A program made the translations under genes and the position numbers. A stretch of DNA of 12,342 bases from a bacterium. Its GTDB lineage: Bacteria > SZUA-79 > Acidulodesulfobacterales > Acidulodesulfobacteraceae. Shown here in pieces: positions 6,757 through 12,342 of this stretch; the first letter of the stretch is position 1, and every line of letters starts with the position of its first letter. The notes below the pieces were generated by a model, which made no database searches, was not told the DNA's origin, and saw only the letters and a program-made list of their open reading frames with translations. The stretch is from positions 1-12,342 of the forward strand of contig JAJZYC010000027.1 of assembly GCA_021806125.1 (NCBI GenBank), in the 5' to 3' direction.

Positions 6757-6777
6757 GGGGTGGATTTTATCCGCCCC
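6757..6777 (+). terminator. GC-rich hairpin after tusA, probable terminator
   Basis: GGGGTGGAT (6757-6765) pairs with ATCCGCCCC (6769-6777) with one G-U wobble and a 3-nt loop, a very stable stem in an AT-rich gap. Only CTT follows, so the U tract is poor. A smaller 6-bp stem, AATCGG (6698-6703) with CCGATT (6715-6720), overlaps the tusA stop codon upstream. Together they probably separate tusA transcription from the pilus genes, though partial read-through is possible. Confidence 0.55.
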
Positions 6778-6801
6778 CTTGCAGAAGAATGAACGCCGAC
6801 T

Positions 6802-7167
6802 ATGACGATAATGAAAAGGATGTCTGCTTATATTTTTGATTTAATCGTCTTTTTTATTATATTGTTTCAATTATTAAATGCGGATGCCTGTTTCGGGTTG
6901 AAAAATCCGTTTATATCTCCTTTTAAGGCAAAGCAATATAAAAATCTCAGCGAAAACCCTTTGAACGGCCTTAATCTTCAGGCTATAGTGAGCGGTTCGG
7001 ATCCGGATAGAAACATTGCTATTATTAACGGAAATCCATATTATACAGGTTCAGTAATTATGGGGAAAACCGTTGTGGAAATTACCAGGCGGGCTGTAAT
7101 AATTAAACTTAAAAATGGAAAAATAGTTAATCTTATACTCTCCAAATTTGAAGGATTTAAAAAATAA
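6802..7167 (+). CDS. Small pilus/secretion assembly protein, MshK/PilP/GspB-like
   Basis: A 121-residue protein with an N-terminal hydrophobic segment (about 9-26) that is either a signal peptide ending near NADA-C or a membrane anchor. A proline-containing NPFISPF stretch follows (35-41), then a compact beta domain (about 57-113): LNLQAIVSGSDPDRNIAIING, then YYTGSVIMGKTVVEIT and RAVIIKLKNGKIVNL. This 'DPF...AIING..Y..G..I.G..V..I....V.L..G' pattern is that of periplasmic proteins partnering secretins, such as MshK, PilP and GspB/GspC. It lies 14 nt before the secretin gene, which supports that role. Closely spaced in-frame ATGs at 6802, 6811 and 6820 leave the exact start open; none has a strong ribosome binding site. 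Assignment to one subfamily is not possible by eye. Confidence 0.72.
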   Translation: MTIMKRMSAYIFDLIVFFIILFQLLNADACFGLKNPFISPFKAKQYKNLSENPLNGLNLQAIVSGSDPDRNIAIINGNPYYTGSVIMGKTVVEITRRAVIIKLKNGKIVNLILSKFEGFKK

Positions 7168-7181
7168 TAAACAATAAACTT

Positions 7182-8546
7182 ATGATTTTTAAGTCCAGAT
7201 GTAGTACTTTTTTTTATATCTCTTTTTTATTCTTTCTGCTTATCTCTTTTTTTATTTTTTTTGGACATAGAGAAAACGCCTTCGCTTTTAAAGCGCGAAT
7301 AAAAAGTGCCGGTTTCGTGAGGGGCATCAAAATTCCTGATAAAAAAATTACGATAGAAGGAAACGATATCCCGCTCAGGCCTTTAATATTAGGAATATGC
7401 CATGAATTCAGGCTGAATTACGTTTTAAGCAGTTCGGTTAACGGTAGTGCGACTCTCCACATAAGAAACATACCCCTGCCGGACGCACTTTTAATTATTT
7501 TAAGAGCCGGAAATTTGGTATACAGCGTGAACAACGGGATTTTGCTAATAGGACCCCGTTCGTCGCTTAAAAACAGTTATGTATATTACAAGATAAATCT
7601 AAAATATATTCAAGCTAAAAACGTTCTTACGGATCTGACGCCTGTTTTGCCGTCTGGGGCAAAGGCTTACGCTTCCCCGCACGGCAATTCGATATTTGTT
7701 TACGATATTCCTTCAAACATAAAAAAAATAAAAAATATCATCAGAAAAATAGACGTCAAAAAAAGAGTCGTCCTTTTAAACGCAAGAATAGTCGATGTAA
7801 CGGATAATTTTGTCAGAAATCTCGGTATAGCGTGGTCTTTTTCCCCTAATAATAACAACACCATAATATCTACCTCTACTTTCCCTACCGGTTTCAGCGG
7901 GGCTACTACTTCAACTGCGGGCTCGAATACTCTTAATCTTAGCGTTGGAACGGCATGGCAGAATTTTGGAATACTTTCCGCACAGCTTTCTTTGGGACAA
8001 CAGTTAGGCTGGGACAAGGTTATAGCGTCGCCGAGCGTTTCGGTTATAAGCGGTCAGCCAGCTACTATAAATTCTGGAGTTACTTTATATTATGTCGCAT
8101 ACACGGCATCCGGAGGCGCTTCGTCCTCAACGCCTTCAAGCGGAACGGGAACGCCTTCCGGAGGCACTACCGTCATAACGCAGGAACCTGTTACGTCGTC
8201 GCTTCAGACTATTACCCTGGGACTTACTCTGACCGTTACTCCGATAGTCGAAAGCAAAAACTCTATTATGCTTAATATCAATGTTACAAATTCACAGCCT
8301 GATTTCGGACAGGAAGTCAACGGATTTCCGTCGGTGAATAATAAAAGCGTTTCAACGACCGTTATGGTTAAAAACAATTCTACTTTAGTTATCGGAGGCA
8401 TTTTATATACCGATAAATCGCATTCAAATAACGGGGTTCCTATTCTATCTACCCTGCCGGTAATAGGATATCTTTTTTCGTCGAGACAGAGAAGCGTCTC
8501 CAAAGAGCAGTTAATGGTGTTTATTTCTCCAAAAATAGTAAATTAG
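7182..8546 (+). CDS. Secretin of a type IV pilus / type II secretion system, MshL/PilQ-like
   Basis: This 454-residue secretin would form the outer-membrane ring through which a pilus or substrate exits. A long hydrophobic signal (about 9-27) precedes an N0/STN-like domain (about 55-125; ITIEGNDIPLRPLILGICHEF, then LHIRNIPLPDALLIILRAGNLVY). One N1-type ring domain follows (about 133-192; INLKYIQAKNVLTDL, then NSIFVYDIPSNIKKIKNIIRKID). The secretin core runs from about 195 to the end, beginning VVLLNARIVDVTDN and closing with the signature IGGILYTD, VPILSTLPVIGYLFSSR and QLMVFISPKIV. It lacks the AMIN domains and extra repeats of large PilQ proteins, as in MshL. The gate region holds a Ser/Thr/Gly-rich insert (about 309-330). 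The gene is 14 nt after the MshK/PilP-like gene and 22 nt before tatC, probably in one operon. No lipobox is present, so an external pilotin such as the TPR lipoprotein may be needed. Confidence 0.93.
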   Translation: MIFKSRCSTFFYISFLFFLLISFFIFFGHRENAFAFKARIKSAGFVRGIKIPDKKITIEGNDIPLRPLILGICHEFRLNYVLSSSVNGSATLHIRNIPLPDALLIILRAGNLVYSVNNGILLIGPRSSLKNSYVYYKINLKYIQAKNVLTDLTPVLPSGAKAYASPHGNSIFVYDIPSNIKKIKNIIRKIDVKKRVVLLNARIVDVTDNFVRNLGIAWSFSPNNNNTIISTSTFPTGFSGATTSTAGSNTLNLSVGTAWQNFGILSAQLSLGQQLGWDKVIASPSVSVISGQPATINSGVTLYYVAYTASGGASSSTPSSGTGTPSGGTTVITQEPVTSSLQTITLGLTLTVTPIVESKNSIMLNINVTNSQPDFGQEVNGFPSVNNKSVSTTVMVKNNSTLVIGGILYTDKSHSNNGVPILSTLPVIGYLFSSRQRSVSKEQLMVFISPKIVN

Positions 8547-8568
8547 TCGGCTAAACAAAATAATTCAG

Positions 8569-9453
8569 ATGGGCGTTAAAAAAATAGAAAAAAAAGAAGA
8601 AAGCATTAAAGCTGAAGGAAGAATGGCTTTTTTAGAGCATTTTTCGGAATTAAGAAAGAGAATATTTTATATATTTATAGCGCTCGTCGTATGCATGGGT
8701 TTTTCGTGGCGGCTTTCCTATAAAGCGATAAACCTCATAGAAACCCCGTTGGAAAGGCCGACTTATATTACTTATTTTTCCGGATATGCAAAAAATGCCT
8801 TAAAAGAAGAAGCCCCCTCGGTTTATTATGCGTTCGGACTTAATAAAACCCCTAAAAAATTTACAAAACATATACTGCATTATTCAAAACCTCTGGAACC
8901 ATTTTTTATGCAGGTAAAAGTATCCCTAATTCTAGGGTTTATGATAGCCCTCCCTTTTATACTGTTTCAATTCTGGCAATTTATAAAGCCCGGTCTTTTA
9001 AAAAAGGAAAGAATGTATTTACTGCCTTTTTTGTTTTTCGGAACGCTTTTTTTTATTTCAGGCGTAATTTTCATGGTTTTTTATATATGGCCAGCCGTAA
9101 TCAATTTTTCCTTAAGCTATCAGAGTCCGAATCTGTCGCCCCTGATAAATTTAACCCATTATATTAATTTTGCCTTAAGGCTGGGATTGATATTCGGATT
9201 GATATTCGAACTGCCTTTAGTTTCCGCTCTCTTTTCTCTTGCGGGAATATTAAAACCCGGGTTTCTAAAGAAATATAGAAAGTATGCCCTGATAATAAGC
9301 CTTATCATTGCCGCTTTTCATGCCGATATAGTTACTATGTTTTTTATAGCGGTGCCGCTTTATTCGATGTACGAAATCAGTATTTTTATATCTTCCCTGA
9401 TATGGAAATTTAAAAAGAAACCGCCCGCCGAAGCATCCCCGTCCGTTCATTAA
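8569..9453 (+). CDS. tatC: Twin-arginine translocase subunit TatC
   Basis: TatC is the inner-membrane receptor for folded proteins with RR signal peptides. The 294 residues show the N-terminal signature FLEHFSELRKRIF (21-33), a first membrane helix, and then EPFFMQVKVSL (110-120), which starts the second. KPGLLKKERMYLLPF marks the second cytoplasmic loop. The fourth helix holds FGLIFELP, where E214 corresponds to the functionally important glutamate of E. coli TatC (E170). The last helices end AVPLYSMYEISIF. Two things are odd. The first periplasmic loop (about 60-108) is longer than usual. The conserved TPPD-type turn before the last helix pair is replaced by FHAD (250-253). The ATG at 8623, right before AFLEHF and after AAGGAAG, is an alternative start that gives a more typical length. 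It is last in the operon after the secretin. No tatA or tatB is in the window. Confidence 0.93.
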   Translation: MGVKKIEKKEESIKAEGRMAFLEHFSELRKRIFYIFIALVVCMGFSWRLSYKAINLIETPLERPTYITYFSGYAKNALKEEAPSVYYAFGLNKTPKKFTKHILHYSKPLEPFFMQVKVSLILGFMIALPFILFQFWQFIKPGLLKKERMYLLPFLFFGTLFFISGVIFMVFYIWPAVINFSLSYQSPNLSPLINLTHYINFALRLGLIFGLIFELPLVSALFSLAGILKPGFLKKYRKYALIISLIIAAFHADIVTMFFIAVPLYSMYEISIFISSLIWKFKKKPPAEASPSVH

Positions 9454-9455
9454 TC

Positions 9456-10046
9456 TTAACCGTCCATAGAAAATACGAACCCTTTTATGTCGGCTTTTAT
9501 ATCGGGAAAAGATTTTTTGCTTGCTTTAATAGAAACATAGTCTATCGTAAAAATTCTTTTCATGGAGTTTATGTTTTTAATGAATTCTACCGTTTTATTG
9601 AAGCCTCCCGTTATTGAAATGCCGACCGGCAGAGCCATTACGCTTTCATACTTTATTGGTTTTCCGAAATTTATATTCTCTATGGCAAAATTATCGGCAG
9701 GTTTATTCAACGCTATATTTTTAATTAAATCCGCAACCATAAAAGTCTTAGGAAGCATAATTTCTTCGTTTTTTAACTTTAATTTTAATGCTGCAATCTG
9801 ATTTTTAAGGCCGTATAAACTATTTTTTTCGCGCGAAAGAGACCCGGTCGTGTTTTTTATAGTATTTATCCGCTTTTTTAGTTTTAATATAGCCGTATTT
9901 TTTGCGGCGATATTTTTCTCTAAGGCGTTTAAAAATATATCCTGATTTATTAAATAAATAAAAACAAAAGCCATAAGCATAACCAAGGTTATTTTATTGG
10001 CCATTAAGCGTGCCGGTATTTTTTTTATCTCTTCTATCAGTTTCAT
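9456..10046 (-). CDS. PilO-like (MshJ-like) inner-membrane pilus platform protein
   Basis: The 196 residues follow PilO architecture: a short cytoplasmic N-terminus, one membrane helix (about 19-35), a coiled coil rich in K/L/E (about 40-97) and a C-terminal periplasmic ferredoxin-like domain. The junction EEIMLPKTFMVADLIKNIA (94-112) and the core LPVGISITGGFNKTVEFIKNI (139-159), then RIFTIDYVSIKAS, are the usual PilO pattern of a long linker, 'iPv.i.i.G.y..v..Fl..i' and a final strand pair. PilO pairs with PilN to connect the cytoplasmic PilM ring to the periplasmic linker and the secretin. Its ATG overlaps the end of the pilN-like gene by 4 nt (ATGA), which suggests translational coupling. 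Its stop lies 2 bp from the tatC stop of the opposite strand. General type II secretion GspM proteins are a more remote alternative. Confidence 0.82.
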   Translation of the reverse strand: MKLIEEIKKIPARLMANKITLVMLMAFVFIYLINQDIFLNALEKNIAAKNTAILKLKKRINTIKNTTGSLSREKNSLYGLKNQIAALKLKLKNEEIMLPKTFMVADLIKNIALNKPADNFAIENINFGKPIKYESVMALPVGISITGGFNKTVEFIKNINSMKRIFTIDYVSIKASKKSFPDIKADIKGFVFSMDG

Positions 10047-10648
10047 TTTTTATTATTAAAGTTAATATTGCGGATATTTAAAACGGCTTTTAAATTAAAC
10101 GAATAAAAAGTATTGCCGCCGATAATCTTTCTTTGTGCCTCCGTGAGCGTTATTTTTGTAAATAACCCGGTATTTTTAAGATTGTTTATATAGGTTGAAA
10201 TTCCGGATAATGATACGCTGTTGCCGTTTATTGCTATAATCCCTTTTTCGAGAGATAATCCGCTCATCCATACCCCGTCGGGAGACGCAGCGACTATCTC
10301 GCTTATTTTCTTATTCCATGCAACTTTAAGTTTTTTAAGGGAGTCTATGACCGATATTTTTTTTTGTATTGCCTCCAGAAGAATTTTTCTTTTGTCTATC
10401 GCGGATTCGAATGTTTCGTTTAAAATGTTTTTTGTTTTGAGAAAAGTTAACTGCTGATTTAAGCGCGACAGATAATTTTTTTTATAATTATTGTTGAGAA
10501 CGAATGTTAAATCCAATAAAACGATAAATATCAGGTAACCTGTAATAAAAAAATATATTACGAGTCTTTTCCTGCCTTTTGCAATGCGGCTCCTATCTTT
10601 AGCTGGCAATAAATTAATTCTGGTTTTTTCCGAATTCTTCTTTTTCAT
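10043..10648 (-). CDS. PilN-like inner-membrane pilus platform protein
   Basis: The 201-residue protein has a basic cytoplasmic tail holding RINLLP (10-15). This is the conserved PilN peptide that inserts into PilM, and it is the best single clue to identity. A membrane helix (about 29-50) follows, then a coiled coil (about 55-112) and a periplasmic alpha/beta domain (about 113-192) with ISEIVAASPDGVWMSGLSLEKG, the usual PilN start of that domain, then INGNSVSLSGISTYINNLKNTGLF. It lies 23 nt after the pilM-like gene and overlaps the pilO-like gene by 4 nt, so pilM-pilN-pilO order is conserved. A GAAG about 7 nt before the ATG is a modest ribosome binding site. GspL C-terminal-like proteins share this fold, but the INLLP peptide and the separate PilM favour PilN. 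Confidence 0.87.
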   Translation of the reverse strand: MKKKNSEKTRINLLPAKDRSRIAKGRKRLVIYFFITGYLIFIVLLDLTFVLNNNYKKNYLSRLNQQLTFLKTKNILNETFESAIDKRKILLEAIQKKISVIDSLKKLKVAWNKKISEIVAASPDGVWMSGLSLEKGIIAINGNSVSLSGISTYINNLKNTGLFTKITLTEAQRKIIGGNTFYSFNLKAVLNIRNINFNNKK

Positions 10649-10659
10649 TTATTCTTCGA

Positions 10660-10681
10660 TTCATCTATTATTCATCTATTA
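10660..10681. repeat. Tandem 11-bp duplication spanning the pilM stop codon
   Basis: TTCATCTATTA occurs twice without a gap, at 10660-10670 and 10671-10681. The second copy contains the TGA stop of the pilM-like gene on the minus strand, and the first fills half of the short pilM-pilN gap. It looks like a recent slip or tandem duplication that lengthened the intergenic spacer. Confidence 0.6.
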
Positions 10682-11625
10682 ATAATCAATCCGAATGTAG
10701 TCCACATTTCTTCCAACGGCTTGAAAAATTCGTAATCTTCGTCTATATTGCGGTTTTTTAATTTTTTGGATAAATAAAACGAATATTTTTCAGAGTTTAT
10801 AAGATTAAGAATTGAAACCGAATATGCCCTAAAAGCAGTAGCCTCGGAAATCTTTGCGTCAAACCCGCTTTTGCCTGAAAAAATGCCGGTGAGAATAATT
10901 CCGTCTATAGAAGGCAAAGATTTTCCTGCAAAATAGAAATCTATAGTTCTTTTTAATTCATCTGCTATAAGGCTTGAAGCTTCATCGTAATTTTGATTTT
11001 TTAAACTTAAACCGTCCACGGTTCTTTCAAAATTAACGGCGTTATTTAATATTATGACTATTTTTATAGATTTATCGCCTATGTCGCAAAGCAAGAGATG
11101 GCCGGTTTGATTTTTATTTATATATCTTATATTATTATAAATCGATACCGTTTTACATTCTATCGATTTTATTTTAATTCCCGACCTATCGAATATTTCT
11201 TTAAAGTTTTTTATATCGTCCTCTTTTGAAGCAAATGCAGTAATGCTTAAAGTTGAGTTTCCGGATTCGTCTGTTTTTTCGATATATATATAATCGAATG
11301 CGCACTGAGATATAGGAAAAGGAAGAAGTTTTTTAAGTTCATATTCGACGGCTATTCTGAGGTCTGATTCGGGCATATTCGGCAAAAAAAAATTAAAACT
11401 GTAAACAGAGCTCCCGTTAATAGAAGTTATTATATTTTTTCTGCTGATTTTATTTTCGTTCATAATTTTGTCTAGATTCATAGATACCGAGCTTATATCC
11501 CGGTAATCCAAACCGTCGATGGTTGCGTTAACAAAATTATTCAAGAAATAACCGCGTCTTTTTTTGAGGATTTCAAGTATTTTAAACTGGTTGTAATCAA
11601 TTTCTACGGCTGTAAAAATCTTCAT
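10672..11625 (-). CDS. PilM-like (MshI-like) actin-fold cytoplasmic pilus protein
   Basis: PilM is an actin-fold protein that forms a cytoplasmic ring and binds the PilN tail. The 317 residues contain the PilM central pattern FFLPNMPESDLRIAVEYELKK with LLPFPISQCAFDY (79-112), then ITAFASKEDD and a second phosphate-loop region LLLCDIGDKSIKIVIILNN (177-195) ahead of NFERTVDGLSL. The adenosine-side GIILTG follows later in the chain. The first phosphate loop, normally like DIGSSSVK near the N-terminus, is degenerate here: AVEIDYNQFKI (6-16). Nucleotide binding may therefore be weakened, as in MshI-type proteins. The C-terminus KPLEEMWTTFGLIINR is family-like. It lies 20 nt after recJ and 23 nt before the pilN-like gene on the same strand. 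No clear Shine-Dalgarno precedes the ATG, so expression may rely on coupling to recJ translation. Confidence 0.85.
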   Translation of the reverse strand: MKIFTAVEIDYNQFKILEILKKRRGYFLNNFVNATIDGLDYRDISSVSMNLDKIMNENKISRKNIITSINGSSVYSFNFFLPNMPESDLRIAVEYELKKLLPFPISQCAFDYIYIEKTDESGNSTLSITAFASKEDDIKNFKEIFDRSGIKIKSIECKTVSIYNNIRYINKNQTGHLLLCDIGDKSIKIVIILNNAVNFERTVDGLSLKNQNYDEASSLIADELKRTIDFYFAGKSLPSIDGIILTGIFSGKSGFDAKISEATAFRAYSVSILNLINSEKYSFYLSKKLKNRNIDEDYEFFKPLEEMWTTFGLIINR

Positions 11626-11645
11626 AATAATAAAAGGTATCAGTA

Positions 11646-12342
11646 TTATATAAAATTCAGAATTTTAATATATCCGTTAAAAAATTCAAATATAATTCCG
11701 TCAACGGCAATTTTATTTTCGGCAATTTTATTTTTATCTAAGCCGTCCAATCCTAAAATATTTTCTATTACCCCGTGCCTGTTAAACATCATTGCTTTAT
11801 GTTTTGTTTTGCCGTTTTCTCCCCTAGGGCAGGACCCGGCAATATTTAAAGTAAAATAACAATTAGCCGCATTATTTTTTTTTGGAGTTTTATTTTTAAA
11901 CTCGCGCCTGTTTATATCTAAAAGCGTAATATTTCTAATTAAAAATTTAGGTTTTTCGTTAAGCGGTCCGCAGGGAGACATTAATTTTATAACCTCGGAA
12001 AGTTCCTTATCGGATATGGAGTCTAAATCAATTTCTTCATCGTATTCCGTTTCCGGTATCCCGCCATTAACGGCAGTTTTTCCGGAATTCTTTGGTTCTT
12101 CGGCCGCTATGTCCAGCTTTGCGCCGTTTCGTATGGTTTCTTCGGCAATATTTTTTTTACAGTCTTTTAAAACCGCGGAGATAAAATCGTCCATATCTCC
12201 GTTCTTTCGCACTGTTAATCCGCAAGCCATTTTATGTCCGCCGAACTTAGAAAAAAAGGACTCGTAACTTTTTAAGAAAGCGTATATGTCGATATTGCCG
12301 CATGACCTTGCCGAACCTATATAAACGTTATCCTTGAATCCA
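11646..12342 (-). CDS. recJ: Single-stranded-DNA-specific exonuclease RecJ, C-terminal part
   Basis: The reading frame is open to the right edge, so the 5' end with the DHH catalytic domain is outside the window; about 231 C-terminal residues are here. The visible start contains VYIGSARSCGNIDIYAFL (GSARS codons at 12303-12317) and SKFGGHKMACGLTV (FGGH at 12234-12245). These are the DHHA1 substrate-binding motifs of RecJ, normally GSGRS/GSARS and FGGHxxAAG. A helical segment and an acidic stretch (TEYDEEIDLDSISDKEL) lead to SPCGPLNEKPKFLIRN, the usual entry to the RecJ OB domain, which continues to the stop. RecJ degrades single-stranded DNA 5' to 3' in recombination and repair. The ATG at 12230 lies inside the FGGHKMACG motif, so it is not the true start. 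It heads the recJ-pilM-pilN-pilO run; RecJ itself has no known pilus role. Confidence 0.93.
   Translation of the reverse strand, partial: GFKDNVYIGSARSCGNIDIYAFLKSYESFFSKFGGHKMACGLTVRKNGDMDDFISAVLKDCKKNIAEETIRNGAKLDIAAEEPKNSGKTAVNGGIPETEYDEEIDLDSISDKELSEVIKLMSPCGPLNEKPKFLIRNITLLDINRREFKNKTPKKNNAANCYFTLNIAGSCPRGENGKTKHKAMMFNRHGVIENILGLDGLDKNKIAENKIAVDGIIFEFFNGYIKILNFI

Noticed and set aside
6789..6839. 16-codon ORF beginning ATG AAC GCC just before and overlapping the MshK/PilP-like start
   Set aside because: It has a weak GCAGAAG upstream and could be a leader peptide, but at this length chance is the simpler explanation and nothing in its sequence suggests attenuation.
7955..8275. 106-codon ORF in another frame within the secretin gene
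   Set aside because: It overlaps the secretin core in which the +1 frame protein carries all family motifs; the alternative product is rich in F/Y/R with no known features.
9420..9480. Possible terminator hairpin at the tatC/pilO convergence
   Set aside because: The two CCGTCC-type segments are direct, not inverted, so they cannot form a stem; no other hairpin was found.
12228..12230. ATG at 12230 as the start of a 194-aa protein
   Set aside because: The frame stays open upstream to the window edge and encodes RecJ motifs GSARS and FGGH, so this ATG is internal.

Overview
The window is a gene-dense, AT-rich stretch of bacterial chromosome. Nothing in it looks like a phage, plasmid or large mobile element. 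Every gene I recognise belongs to a Gram-negative, diderm lifestyle: an outer-membrane secretin, two lipoproteins, a type IV pilus (T4P) inner-membrane platform and TatC. The low GC, the tight gene packing and the mix of families resemble low-GC lineages formerly placed in Deltaproteobacteria. A Sva0485/Acidulodesulfobacterales-type organism is one possibility, but that is a guess from general resemblance and not from any marker gene.

Layout. (1) 1-2500, minus strand: the end of the de novo purine pathway, purH followed by purD, with purD cut by the window edge. (2) 2501-2656: an AT-rich divergent intergenic region with a perfect 12-bp dyad. (3) 2657-5403, plus strand: a 53-residue lipoprotein, a PfkB-family kinase, a TPR lipoprotein resembling PilF/PilW, and a RodZ-like HTH/membrane/DUF4115 protein. 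(4) 5404-5587: a convergent gap with an AT-rich hairpin and a 71-bp palindromic repeat of the dispersed 'GTCATTGCGAG...' type. (5) 5588-6331, minus strand: a polytopic membrane protein of COG4280 type, with a two-fold internal repeat and paired ExxE motifs. A good sigma70-like promoter sits so close to its ATG that the mRNA may be leaderless. (6) 6466-9453, plus strand: tusA, a probable terminator hairpin, then a small pilus/secretion periplasmic protein (MshK/PilP/GspB-like), a short secretin (MshL/PilQ-like) and tatC. (7) 9456-12342, minus strand: recJ (cut by the right edge), pilM-like, pilN-like and pilO-like genes in one tight operon, ending 2 bp from the stop of tatC.

How they fit together. 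Regions 6 and 7 hold most of an assembly platform linking the inner and outer membranes: cytoplasmic PilM, membrane PilN and PilO, a periplasmic linker and the secretin. It is split over two convergent operons that also carry the housekeeping genes tatC and recJ. The TPR lipoprotein in region 3 could be the pilotin for this secretin. No pilin, prepilin peptidase, assembly ATPase or PilC-like platform protein lies in the window, so whether it makes a type IVa pilus, an MSHA-like pilus or a type II secretion variant cannot be settled here. I found no convincing novel defence or biosynthetic system. The most unusual items are the split platform, the diverged TatC and PilM, the duplicated ExxE membrane protein with its predicted leaderless start, and the two palindromic intergenic elements. 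No tRNA, rRNA or CRISPR array was seen.
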